The notes below the pieces were generated by a model that ran no database searches, was not told the origin of the DNA, and saw nothing but the letters and a program-made list of their open reading frames with translations. Made by a program: the position numbers and the translations under genes. Below are positions 1-9,101 of a stretch of DNA of 64,000 nt, piece after piece (the stretch's first letter is position 1; each line of letters opens with the position of its first letter). Where the stretch lies: positions 1 to 64,000 of the forward strand of contig JBAIAC010000601.1 in NCBI GenBank assembly GCA_037349315.1, in the 5' to 3' direction. The stretch comes from Chelydra serpentina. Taxonomy: Eukaryota > Chordata > Testudines > Chelydridae.

Positions 1-3000
1 CATCACCCTCACCCTCACCCTCACGCTAACCCTAACCCTAAACATTCACCCTGATCCCACCCTCACCCTCTCCTCCACCCCAACCCCCACACTCACCCTC
101 ATCCCCACCCACACTCACCCTCACCCTACCCTCACCCTAACCCCCACCCCCACCCTCATCCTCAAACTCACCCGCACATCCAACCCCACCCTCACCCGCC
201 CCTTCACCCCCACATCCACACCCACGCTCACCCTCACCCTCACCCCTCCCTCAACCTCATCTTCACCCTCACCCTAACCCCCACCCCAGCCCAACCTCAC
301 CATCACTCTCACCCTCATCCTTGCCCTCACCCTGACCCTCCCCCCCACCCCCAACCTCACCCTCACCCTAACCCCCACACTCACCCTCCCCCTACCCCCA
401 ACACCCCCACACACCCCCAACCCCACCTTCAACCTCACCCTAACCCCCACCCATACCCTAAGCCTCACCCTCCCCTACCCCCACTCCCACCCCCACCCGC
501 ACCCCCACCCTCACCCTCACTCCCACCCTAACCCTCATCCTTACGCCAACACCCACCCCCACTGCCACCCTCACCCCACCCCCACCCTCACCCTCACCCG
601 CACCCCCACCCTCACTCCCACCCTAACCCGAACCCCCACCATAACCCTCACCCTCACCCCTCCACCAACCTCATCCTCACCCGCAACCCCACCCCCATCC
701 TCATCCTCACCCTCACCCACACATTCACCCTCACCCTAACCCCCACCCCCACACTTACCATCACCCTCAACCTCACCCTAACCTCCACCCCACCCTTACC
801 CTCTCCCCCAACCCCACCCCACCCTCACCCTCAGCCTCAACCCCACCCCCACTCTCACCCTAACCTCAACCCTAAACCTCACCCTCACGCTCACCCCACT
901 CCCACCCCCACCCTCACACTCTCCCTCACCCCAACCCCCACACTCACTCTCATCGCCACACCCACCCACACCCTCACCCTCACCACACCTCCACCCCCAC
1001 CCTCACCCTCACTCTCACCCTCACCATCATCCTGAACCCAACACCCACCGCCACACTCACACTCACTCCCACCCTCACCTTCATCCTTACCACAAACAAC
1101 ACCGCCACCCTCACCCCCACAGCCACCCTCACCCTCAGCCTCAACCGAAAACCCCACCCGACGCTGACCCTCACAGTCACCCTCACCCACACCCTAACAC
1201 TAACCCTAACCCTAAACACTCACCCCACTCCCACCCCCACCCTCACCCTCTCCCTCACCCCAACCCCCACACTCAGTGTCATCCCCACCCCCACCCACAC
1301 CCTCACCCTCACTCCCACTCTCACCCTCATCCTTACCACAAACCACACCCCCACCGCCACCCGCACCGCAACCCCCACCCTCACTCCAACCCCCACTCCC
1401 ACCCTCACCCTAACCCCAACCCCCACCCTCACCCCCAACCTCAACCCCACCCTCACCATGACCCCTCCCCCAACCTCATCCTCACCCTCACCCCTACCCC
1501 TACCCCCACCCTCACCCTTTTCCTCACCCTCATCCCCACCCCCAACCTCACCCTCACCCTCACACTCACCACCACCCTCACCATCACCCACACTTTCACC
1601 CTCACCCTAACCCCCACCCACCCCCACACTTACCCTCACCCTCACCCTAACCCGAACCCCCCACCCTTACCCTCTCCCCCACCCCAACCCCCACCCTCAC
1701 CCTCAGCCTCACCACCACCCCCACTCTCACCCTAACCTTAATACTAAACCTTACACTCATGCTCACACCACTCCCACCCCCACAGTCACCCTCACCCCAA
1801 CCTCCCACCCCCACACTGACCCTCTCCGTCACCCTCACCCTCACCCTAACCCTAAGCCTAAACCCTAAACACTCACACTCAACTCCACCCTCACCCTCAT
1901 CAGCACTTTCACCCTGACCCTAACCACCACCCCCAGAGTTAACCTCACCCTCACCCTAACCCCACCCCAACCCCCACCCTTACCCTATCCCCCACCCCAA
2001 ACCCACACTCACCTTATCCCCACCACACCCACACCCTAACCCTCCCCCCACCACCACCCCCACCCTCACCCTAACCCTCAACCTCATCCTTACGCCAAAC
2101 CCACCGCCACCGCCACCCTCACCCCAAACTCAACCCCTCACCCCCACCCTCACCCTCATCCTCACACCCACCCTCACCTCACCCTATCCCCAACCCCCCA
2201 CTCGCACCCTCCCGCTCACCACCCACCCCATCCCCACCCGCTCCCTCACCCCACATCCACCCTCAAACTCACTCCCACCCCATCCTCACCCTCATCCTTA
2301 CCACAACCCCCACCCCCACCGCCACCCTCACCCCCAACCTCACCCTCACCCCCACCACCACCCTCACTCCCACACCCACACCCACCCTCACCTTCACCCT
2401 AACCCCAACCCCCACCCTCACCCTCACCCTTCCGCCACCCTCACCCCTCACACCCACCTCCACCCTAACCCCTCCACCAACCTCATCCTCACCCTCACCC
2501 GCACCCCACCCTCACCCTCTCCCTCACCCTCATCCCCAACCTCACCCTCACCCACACTTTCACCCTCACCCTAACCCCCAGCCCACCCCCACACTTACCC
2601 TCAGCCTCACCCTAACCCCCAACCCCACCCTTACCCCTCTCCCCCAACCCCACCCCCACCCTCAACCTCAACCCGACCCTCACCCTAACCTTAACCCTAA
2701 ACCTCACCCTCACGCTCACCCTCACCCTAACCCTCAACCTCACCCCAAACCCCCACCCCTACACTGACTCTCACAGTCACCCTCACCTTCACCCTAACCC
2801 TGAACACTCACCATCACCCCCACTCCCCACCCCCACCCTCACCCTCACCCCACCTCCACCCCCACCCTCAATCCCACCCTCACCCTCATCCTTACCACAA
2901 ACCACACCGCCACCGCCACCATCAACCCCACCGCCACCCTAACCCTCAGCCTCAACCCCACCCCACTCTCACACTAACCTTAACCCTAAACCTCACCCTC

Positions 3001-3068
3001 ACACTCACCCTAACCCTCACCCCAAATCCCCATCCCCACGCTGACCCTCAGAGTCACCCTCACCCACA
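1..3068. repeat. C-rich degenerate telomere-like hexamer array, left block
   Basis: The block is almost pure A/C/T on the plus strand and is built from CCCTCA, CCCTAA, CCCCCA and CCCCAA words. CCCTAA is the vertebrate telomere hexamer, so this reads as a degenerate telomere-variant or subtelomeric satellite. There is longer-range order: positions 1 to about 2450 match one unit of the 2.35-2.37-kb repeat found in tandem near 55.5-62.5 kb. For example, the landmark AGAGTTAACC at 1935 recurs at 57461, 59830 and 62205. Open frames here encode only Val-Arg/Val-Gly or His-Pro dipeptide strings, as expected when a 6-bp repeat is translated, so I call no gene. The block ends in CACCCACA at 3068, where CR1 sequence starts. 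Confidence 0.93.
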
Positions 3069-3084
3069 GAGATGCACAGTCCTA

Positions 3085-3634
3085 GTGATGGGGGTTCCAC
3101 GACCACCACTCCCAAGAAGAGGAGGAGGGTGGTGGTGGTCGGGGACTCTCTCCTCAGGGGGACTGAGTCATCTATCTGCCGCCCTGACCGGGAAAAACCG
3201 AGAGGTGTGCTGCTTGCCAGGGGCTAGGATTCGTGATGTGACGGAGAGACTGCCAAGAGTCATCAAGCCCTCAGATCGCTACCCCTTCCTGCTTCTCCAC
3301 GTGGGCACCAATGATACTGCCAAGAATGACCTTGAGCGTATTACTGCAGACTACGTGGCTCTGGGAAGAAGGATAAAGGCGTTTGAGGCGCAAGTGGTGT
3401 TCTCGTCCATTCTCCCTGTGGCAGGAAAAGGCCGGGGTAGGGACCGTCGAATCGTGGAAGTCAACGAATGGCTACGCAGATGGTGTCGGAGAGGAAGGGT
3501 TTGGATTCTTTGACCATGGGATGGTGTTCCAAGAAGAAGGAGTGCTAGGCAGAGACGGGCTCCACCTGACGAAGAGAGGGAAGAGCATCTTTGGAAGCAG
3601 GCTGGCCAACCTAGTGAGGAGGGCTTTAAACTAG
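3085..3634 (+). pseudogene. CR1 ORF1 remnant, SGNH-esterase-like domain
   Basis: Two overlapping frames (3085-3513 and 3383-3634) together carry CR1 ORF1 esterase landmarks. A run of Val residues leads into a GDS-type block, readable near 3128-3160 in a frame other than the main one. LLLHVGTND is at about 3294-3320, and DGLHLT near 3560-3577 supplies the Asp and His of the last block. Known CR1 ORF1 proteins have a PHD-like N-terminal region followed by this esterase domain; the N-terminal half is missing here. Frame changes occur just after the first block and near 3400-3500. The natural stop after RRALN at about 3632 fits the ORF1 end. It is non-functional as it stands. Confidence 0.75.
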
Positions 3635-3678
3635 GTTCACCGGGGGAAGGAGACCAAAGCCCCGAGGTAAGTGGGGAA

Positions 3679-4493
3679 GTGGGATACCGGGAGGAAGCAC
3701 AAGTAGGTGAGTGCAAGAGGGGAGGGCTCCTGCCCCATACTGGGACAGCAGGACGATCGGTGAGTTATCTTAAATGCCTATACACAAATGCAAGAAGCCT
3801 GGGGAACAAGCAGGGAGAACTGGAAGTCCTGGCACAGTCAAGGAATTATGACGTAATTGGAATAACAGAGACTTGGTGGGATAACTCACACGATTGGAGT
3901 ACTGTCGTGGATGGATATAAACTGTTCAGGAAGGATAGGCAGGGCAGAAAAGGTGGGGGAGTTGCGTTGTATGTAAGAGAGCAGTATGACTGCTCAGAGC
4001 TCCAGTATGAAACTGCAGAAAAACCTGAGAGTCTCTGGATTAAATTGAGAAGTGTGAGCAACAACGGTAATGTCGTGGTGGGAGTCTGCTACAGACCACC
4101 AGACCAGGCGGATGAGGTGGACGAGGCTTTCTTCCAGCAACTAACAGAAGTACTAGATCACAGGCCCTGGTTCTCATGGGTGACTTTAATCACCCCGACA
4201 TCTGCTGGGAGAGCAATACAGCGGTCCACAGACAATCCAGGAAGTTTTTGGAAAGTGTAGGGGACAATTTCCTGGTGCAAGTGCTGGAGGAACCAACTAG
4301 GGGAAAAGCTCTTCTTGACCTGCTGCTCACAAACAGGGAAGAAATAGTAGAGGAAGCAATAGTGGATGGGAACCTGGGAGGCAGTGACCATGAGATGGTC
4401 GAGTTCAGGATCCTGACACAAGGAAGAAAGGAGAACAGTAGAATACAGAGCCTGGACTTCAGAAAAGCAGACTTTGACTCCTCAGGGAACTGA
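3679..4493 (+). pseudogene. CR1 ORF2 part 1: AP-type endonuclease
   Basis: The first frame (3679-4260) shows the endonuclease order: LYTNARSLGNKQGELE (residues about 34-49), DVIGITETWW with the catalytic Glu (about 59-68), GGGVALYVRE, then VVVGVCYRPP. At about 4175 the frame shifts. The block [11 protein letters not shown], with the catalytic Asp and Asn, reads in the overlapping frame 4176-4493. That frame continues through LLDLLLTN to GSDHEMVEF, which holds the final Asp-His pair. In the family this domain nicks target DNA to prime reverse transcription. All catalytic residues are visible but lie in two frames, so the protein cannot be made as encoded. Confidence 0.88.
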
Positions 4494-4571
4494 TGGGCAA
4501 GGTCCCCTGGGAGAATAACATGAGGGGGAAAGGAGTCGAGGAAAGGCTGGCTGTATTTTAAAGAAACCTTA

Positions 4572-5111
4572 TTGAGGTTGCAGGAACAAACCATCCCGAT
4601 GTGGAGAAAGAAAAGTAAATATGGCAGGCGACCAGCTTGGCTTAACAGTGAAATCCTTGCTCGTCTTAAACACAAAAAAGCAGCTTACAAGAAGTGGAAG
4701 ATTGGACAAATGACCAGGGAGGAGTATAAAAATATTGTTCAGGCATGCAGGAGTGAAATTAGGAAGGCCAAATCACACTTGGAGTTGCAGCTAGCTGGAG
4801 ATGTTAGGAGTAACAAGAAGGGTTTCTTCAGGTATGTTAGCAACAAGAAGAAAGTCAAGGAACGTGTGGGCCCCTTGCTGAATGAGGGAGGGAACCTTGT
4901 GACAGAGGATGCGGAGAAAGCTAGTGTACTCAATGCTTTTTTGCCTCTGTCTTCACAGACAAGGGCAGCTCCCAGATGGCTGCACTCCGCAGCACGGTAT
5001 GGGGAGGGAGGTGACCAGCCCTCTGTGGAGAAAGAAGTAGTTCGGGACTATTTAGAAAAGCTGGACGAACACAAGTCCATGGGGCCGAATGCACTGCATC
5101 CGAGGTGCTAA
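4572..5111 (+). pseudogene. CR1 ORF2 part 2: endonuclease-RT linker
   Basis: The frame reads a Lys/Arg-rich linker typical of CR1 ORF2 between endonuclease and reverse transcriptase. It includes PAWLNSEILARLKHKKAAY (near residue 22), then a helix-rich region KNIVQACRSEIRKAKSHLE, and VSNKKKVKERVGPLLNEGG. A break separates it from the endonuclease frame around 4494-4571. A second frameshift lies near 5104, where the frame ends after NALHPRC and the RT frame takes over. Similar copies in other genomes keep these parts in one frame; that is family knowledge, not seen here. Confidence 0.85.
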
Positions 5112-6031
5112 AGGAGTTGGCCGATGTGATTGCAGAGCCATTGGCCATTATCTTTGACAAATCATGGCAATCGGGGGAGGTCCCGGATGACTGGAAAAAA
5201 GCTAATGTAGTGCCCATCTTTAAAAAAGGGAAGAAGGAAGATCCGGGGAACTACAGGCCAGTCAGTCTCACCTCAATCCCTGGAAAAATCATGGAACAGG
5301 TCCTCAAGGAATCAATTTTGAACCACTTAAAGGAGGGGAAAGTGATCAGGAACAGTCAGCATGGATTCACCAAGGGCAAGTCATGCCTGACTAACCTAAT
5401 TGCCTTCTATGATGAGATAACTGGCTTTGTGGATGAGGGGAAAGCAGTGGATGTGCTATTTCTTGACTTTAGCAAAGCTTTTGATACAGTCTCGCACAGC
5501 GTTCTTGCCAGCAAGTTAAAGAAGTATGGGCTGGATGAATGGACGGTAAGGTGGATAGAAAACTGGCTGGATGGTCGTGCTCAACGGGTAGTGATCAATG
5601 GCTCCATGTCTAGTTGGCAGCCGGTATCAAGTGGAGTGCCCCAAGGGTCGGTGCTGGGGCCGGTTTTGTTCAATATCTTCATCAACGACCTGGAGGATGG
5701 TGTGGACTGCACCCTTAGCAAGTTTGCAGATGACACTAAACTGGGAGGAGTGGTTGATACGCTGGAGGGTAGGGATAGGATACAGAGGGACCTAGACAAA
5801 TTAGAGGATTGGGCCAAAAGAAATCTGATGAGGTTCAACAAGGACAAGTGCAGAGTCCTGCACTTAGGACGGAAGAATCCCATGCACTGCTACAGACTAG
5901 GGACCGAATGGCTGGGCAGCAGTTCTGCAGAAAAGGACCTAGGGGTTACAGTGGACGAAAAGCTGAATATGAGTCAACAGTGTGCCCTTGTTGCCAAGAA
6001 GGCTAACGGCATTTTGGGGCTGTATAAGTAG
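5105..6031 (+). pseudogene. CR1 ORF2 part 3: reverse transcriptase core
   Basis: This open stretch of 308 codons carries the RT blocks in order. It begins with the N-terminal block [20 protein letters not shown], then [12 protein letters not shown] with the first catalytic Asp (about residues 118-129). Next come [13 protein letters not shown] (about 177) and FADDTKL with the catalytic Asp pair near nucleotide 5720 (about residue 206), then the HLGRKN region and the LGV.VDEKL block. The domain copies RNA from a nicked target site. The frame ends at 6031 after GILGLYK, where a frameshift near 5990 moves the thumb and C-terminal domain to another frame. The catalytic blocks are intact, but flanking frameshifts make it a fragment. 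Confidence 0.93.
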
Positions 6032-6431
6032 GGGCATTGCCAGCAGATCGAGGGACGTGATTATTCCCCTCTATTCGGCACTGGTGAGGCCTCATTTGGA
6101 GTACTGTGTCCAGTTTTGGGCCCCACACTACAAAAAGGATGTGGATAAATTGGAACGAGTCCAACGGAGGGCAACAAAAATGATTAGGGGGCTGGAGCAC
6201 ATGACTTATGAGGAGAGGCTGAGGGAACTGAGATTGTTTAGCCTGCAGAAGAGAAGAGTGAGGGGGGATTTGATAGCTGCTTTCAACTACCTAAAAGGGG
6301 GTTCCAAAGAGGATGGATCTAGACTGTTCTCAGTGGTAGAAGATGACAGAACAAGGAGTAATGGTCTCAAGTTGCAGAGGGGGAGGTTAGGTTGGATATT
6401 AGGAAAAACGTTTTCACTAGTAGGGTGGTGA
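5982..6431 (+). pseudogene. CR1 ORF2 part 4: C-terminal domain
   Basis: This frame continues the RT sequence after the frameshift. It holds [20 protein letters not shown], the [19 protein letters not shown] helix and the [17 protein letters not shown] segment, all standard for the C-terminal end of CR1/L2/Jockey-type ORF2. A last frameshift near 6400 precedes the expected ending, since the following bases up to about 6530 still resemble the family's coding tail (for example [16 protein letters not shown], readable near 6425-6475). The 3' UTR follows. Confidence 0.88.
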
Positions 6432-6531
6432 AGCACTGGAATGGGTTACCTAGGGAGGTGGTGGAATCTCCTTCCTTAGAGGTTTTTAAGGTCAGGCTTG
6501 ACAAAGCCCTGGCTGGGATGATCTAGTTGGG

Positions 6532-6621
6532 GTTGGTCCTGCTTTGAGCAGGGGGTTGGACTAGATGACCTCCTGAGGTCCCTTCCAACCCCTGAGATTC
6601 TATGATTCTATGATTCTATGA
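6532..6621 (+). repeat. CR1 3' tail with ATTCTATG terminal repeats
   Basis: This conserved CR1 end is recognised by the element's own reverse transcriptase. It contains the GACTAGATGACCTCCTGAGG block and ends with tandem ATTCTATG units. The same tail is seen in reverse orientation at the end of the SINE at 25743-25924, consistent with the SINE borrowing CR1 enzymes. Confidence 0.93.
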
Positions 6622-6758
6622 ATGAGATTGTAGTGCCCTCCCTGTCTGTCTTCCTATATATGTTGGTGCTCATCGTGAATAAAGTTGTCACACTCCTCCA
6701 CAGCGGCTAGCTGCGGAGGGAGTTGTGTGCCCTTTGATCAAAGCTTCTAGGACTCAGT
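6622..6758 (+). repeat. ERV LTR remnant (promoter/R/U5 part)
   Basis: The sequence from AATGAGATTGTAGTG to about GGACTCAGTG matches, in inverse orientation, the LTR of ERV copy 2 (47602-48048). It holds a TATA-like CTATATATG at 6654-6662 and an AATAAA polyadenylation signal at 6678-6683. The upstream half of the LTR is absent because CR1 sequence is joined at 6621/6622. Confidence 0.85.
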
Positions 6759-6945
6759 GGAGTCTCCTTCTGCTCTGTTCCCTCAGATGCATCATTCACT
6801 CCACTCTCTGCACTAGTGCCTGTGGAGAGAACATGAAAACGGTTGCTCATCTGAATATGCGTTTCTTGTACATGGACTTGTCTCATACTCTTTCCTCTTC
6901 TGGAGGTCACATGCCGCCAATTATCCTCGCTGGTCTTCTGTCCCC
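6759..6945 (+). other. Unassigned segment between LTR and gag
   Basis: This stretch replaces about 1.8 kb of leader, matrix and capsid sequence that is present in ERV copy 2. It does not resemble the telomere-like array or Sat2, and I cannot match it to another part of the window. It may be ERV sequence from a region missing in copy 2, or filler DNA captured when the deletion formed. Confidence 0.5.
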
Positions 6946-6949
6946 GCTG

Positions 6950-7064
6950 AGGATTTCAGGGTACTGGGGGAGAGGATCTTGGCTGCCCCAGCCCTCGGGG
7001 AAATTGTTTCCAGTGCGGACAACTGGGTCATTTTAGACACGATTGTCCCTGGGGACGCTCAGGT
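6950..7064 (+). pseudogene. gag: ERV gag nucleocapsid remnant with one zinc knuckle
   Basis: Near 7008-7050 the translation shows C-FQ-C-GQLG-H-FRHD-C, a CX2CX4HX4C zinc knuckle. A single knuckle is the usual gammaretroviral arrangement. The upstream region shares sequence with ERV copy 2 from about 6950 (GGATTTCAGGGTACTGGGGG). The reading frame is not continuous with the sequence on either side, so this is a relic. Confidence 0.85.
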
Positions 7065-7259
7065 GGCTCGGCTGTAGCTGTTAATACTTATGCCGAAGAC
7101 GAGTTCGTTTCTACGCCGCCTGCTCAACCAATTCCTCAAACCTGGATAAACTACAAAGGACAACAACACCGCAAGTGATGGTGCCCCAGGGACGAAGGTG
7201 GACTTTCTGACCGGTCTTCTCTCTTTAATGTCTTTAGCAGGCTCCCTTCTCTCCTACTA

Positions 7260-7594
7260 AGGAGCCTTGGTTAACCCTTTCAGTTCAAGGTTTCTCTGCA
7301 TCGTTTCTTATGGACACAGGGGCTACCTTTTCCCTTTTAAACCATGCCCCCCCCCTTCGTGGTTATCTCCTGAGGTAAAGACTGCAACGGGGGTGGAGGG
7401 AAATCTGCAAACTCTTGGGCTTACTTTGCCTTTGAATGTTGTTTTTGCTAATAAGTGTTTTTCTCACCGTTTTCTTTTTTCCCCAGCCTGCCCTTTCCCC
7501 TTGATGGGTCGAGATTTACTTTGTAAATTTGAGGCCACTTTAACCTGCATTCCTGGGGGAGGGGGGCTTACTGATGAGTTTATTGCAGGGAAGG
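7260..7594 (+). pseudogene. pro: ERV protease remnant
   Basis: A retropepsin active-site motif, MDTGAT, reads at about 7310-7327, followed by a short downstream segment ending in a GRDLL-like block near 7508-7522. Retroviral proteases are aspartic enzymes that act as dimers and cleave Gag and Pol. The domain is followed at once by a Penelope-like insertion. Frame changes separate it from gag and pol. In ERV copy 2 this same stretch (about 7056-7516) has been deleted. Confidence 0.75.
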
Positions 7595-7870
7595 TTTCAG
7601 TGTAGTGGCTGTGTTGGTCTGTGTCAGCAAAAAGAAAACAAGAAAAATACCTGTGGCACCTTAGAGACTAACAAATCTATTGCAGCATAAGCTTTCGGAT
7701 GCATGGAATTGGAACAGACAGTGAACAGATATTTATACATTCAAAGAAATATGAGAAGGTGGAAGTGCCTATACCAACGTTAAGAGGCTACTTAATTGAA
7801 AGGAAATAAATTCAATTAAGGTAATGACCGAGCCATCCACGGTCAATATTCAAGCCTAAGGTAATGGTTA
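7595..7870 (-). mobile_element. Penelope-like element 3' fragment inside ERV copy 1
   Basis: The segment is flanked on both sides by CAGGGAAGG (7586-7594 and 7871-7879), a 9-bp direct repeat that looks like a target-site duplication. On the minus strand the inner end reads GLNIDRGWLGHY, close to the C-terminus of vertebrate Penelope-like proteins that carry a GIY-YIG endonuclease. A non-coding tail follows, with the motif GTGCCACCTTAGAGACTAAC on the plus strand. The same insertion, with the same repeat, sits at the same place in ERV copy 2 (45539-45813), so it predates their duplication. The family name is inferred from memory of the tail and the short coding match. Confidence 0.65.
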
Positions 7871-7879
7871 CAGGGAAGG

Positions 7880-8770
7880 AACACTCCTCCCAAAGAAAAG
7901 AATGTTCCTTCCCCCTCTCCCCCCAGATTTGGCAGGCCTGCCGCCGTCCCTGTGGGGAACTTCAGACACTGATGTGGGACTGCTCCTCTCCGTGGAGCCT
8001 GTCCGCATCCAGGTCAAGGCCTCCTTGCTTCCCCCATCTGTTCCCCAGTATCCCTTATTGTTAAAAGCTAGGGAAGGCATACGCCTTATTGTAGAAGGAT
8101 TTGTAAAGCAGGGCCTTGTTAAGGCCCAACGCTCCCCATGCAACACTCCTATTTTTCCGGTCAAAAAGCCGCCCAAGAAGGAGGGAGACCCCATGGAGTG
8201 GTGTTTTGTTCAGGACTTATGGCTGGGCACTAGGTATATCGTTCCCCTCCACGTCGTGGTGCCAGGATCTGGCCACCATTATGATCCAGATCCCCTGGCA
8301 TGCCCAATGGTTTACTGCTATTGACCTAAAATCAGCCTCTTTTAGCATCCCTGTCCACCCTGACTCTCAGTACCTCTTGGGGTTCATCTGGAAGGGCCAA
8401 TCCTACATGTGGCAGCGCCTGCCTCAGGGGTTTCGAGACAGCCCGACTATATTCAGCCCAATGCCTCTGCCGCAACCTGGGAGGGGTTCTCCAGTCCCCA
8501 CGGATCAACTTTGGTCGTATACGTGGATGACATTCTGGTGGGGCCATTGTGACCAGGAAGCCCTCCGTCAGGGACGGCAAGGCCCTTTTACTTTACTCAC
8601 ACTCCCGGGGACTCTCAACGGGTACGCTATCTGGGATTCATCCTGACCCCTGTAGGCCAACAGAGGGATCCAGCCCGCATTCCGGCCATTCAGCGGTGCC
8701 CGTTACCTTCTACCAAGAAGCAGCTGCGGGGGTTTCTCGGACTCATTGGCTTCTGCCGCCCATGGCTGCC
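7880..8770 (+). pseudogene. pol: ERV pol remnant: reverse transcriptase N-terminal two-thirds
   Basis: The frames 7902-8324 and 8116-8646, plus the third frame, carry RT landmarks in order: GLVKAQRSPCNTPIFPVKK (fingers), WFTAIDLKSASF (first catalytic Asp), RLPQGFRDSPT, then YVDDIL at about 8517-8537 with the catalytic Asp pair. The connection-side FLGLIGFCRPW lies near 8735-8765. This order and spacing match gammaretroviral RT. At least two frameshifts are present. The sequence ends inside RT at 8770 and the C-rich array follows; RNase H, integrase and env are absent. Confidence 0.88.
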
Positions 8771-9091
8771 ACCCCCACCCTCACCCTAACCCTCACCCTC
8801 ACCCTCACCCCAACCCCCAAACCCCACGCCCATGCTCAACCTCCCCCTCACCCCACTCCCCACCCCCACCCACAACCTCACACTCACCCTCACCCCCCAC
8901 CACCACTCCCATCCTAACCCTCACTATAACCCACCACCCCACCCTCACCCTCTCCCTCACACCCACCACCTCCCCCACCCCCACCCCTCACCCTCATCCT
9001 TACCCCAACCCCCACCCCACAGCCACCCTCACCCCACCCTCACCCTCACATTCACCACCACCCACACCCTCACCTTCATCCTTACCTCAAG
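8771..9091. repeat. C-rich telomere-like array next to ERV copy 1
   Basis: A short block of CCCTCA-type hexamers begins exactly where the ERV RT sequence stops. About the first 150 bases match the reverse complement of the array beside ERV copy 2 (44750-44897), including a shared CCCATGCTCAACCTCCCC landmark. The junction was therefore copied together with its flank. The block ends at a strand switch near 9092. Confidence 0.9.
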
Positions 9092-9101
9092 GTGAGGATG
9101 G
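9078..9101. other. Strand-switch hinge 1 (C-rich to G-rich)
   Basis: The array flips from C-rich to G-rich at CATCCTTACCTC / AAGGTGAGGATG, an almost perfect inverted repeat with no spacer. Similar hinges built around CCTCAA are at about 40570-40590 and 42668-42686. Confidence 0.85.

Larger units (their letters stand above)
3069..6621 (+). mobile_element. CR1 LINE (non-LTR retrotransposon), 5'-truncated and frame-shifted
   Basis: This is a chicken-repeat-1 type LINE. In order it carries the end of ORF1 with an SGNH-esterase-like domain (to about 3634), an ORF2 with an apurinic-type endonuclease (3765-4490), reverse transcriptase (about 5105-6030) and C-terminal domain (to about 6430), and a 3' UTR. 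The 3' UTR has the family's GGACTAGATGACCTCCTGAG block near 6559 and ends in ATTCTATG tandem copies (6597-6621). The 5' end begins abruptly at the telomere-like array, inside the ORF1 linker. At least three frameshifts interrupt ORF2, so the copy is dead. Its 3' end abuts an ERV LTR remnant rather than the same satellite, so the 3' and 5' flanks do not match. Confidence 0.95.
6622..8770 (+). mobile_element. Gammaretrovirus-like ERV, copy 1 (+), deleted
   Basis: This is an old, broken endogenous retrovirus fragment. It contains the second half of an LTR (6622-6758), an unmatched stretch (6759-6945), the Gag zinc knuckle, protease, a Penelope-like insertion (7595-7870) and part of the reverse transcriptase. 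It stops at GGCTGCC (8770), directly against the C-rich array. The copy at 44898-48048 is in inverse orientation and ends at the same RT base, with matching satellite beyond it. Nearly all of matrix and capsid is missing here, while the protease segment missing from copy 2 is present. Frames change several times; no gene is intact. Confidence 0.9.

Noticed and set aside
3085..3513. A host lipase or esterase gene
   Set aside because: The GTND and DGLHL blocks lie directly upstream of CR1 endonuclease and RT in the normal CR1 ORF1 position.
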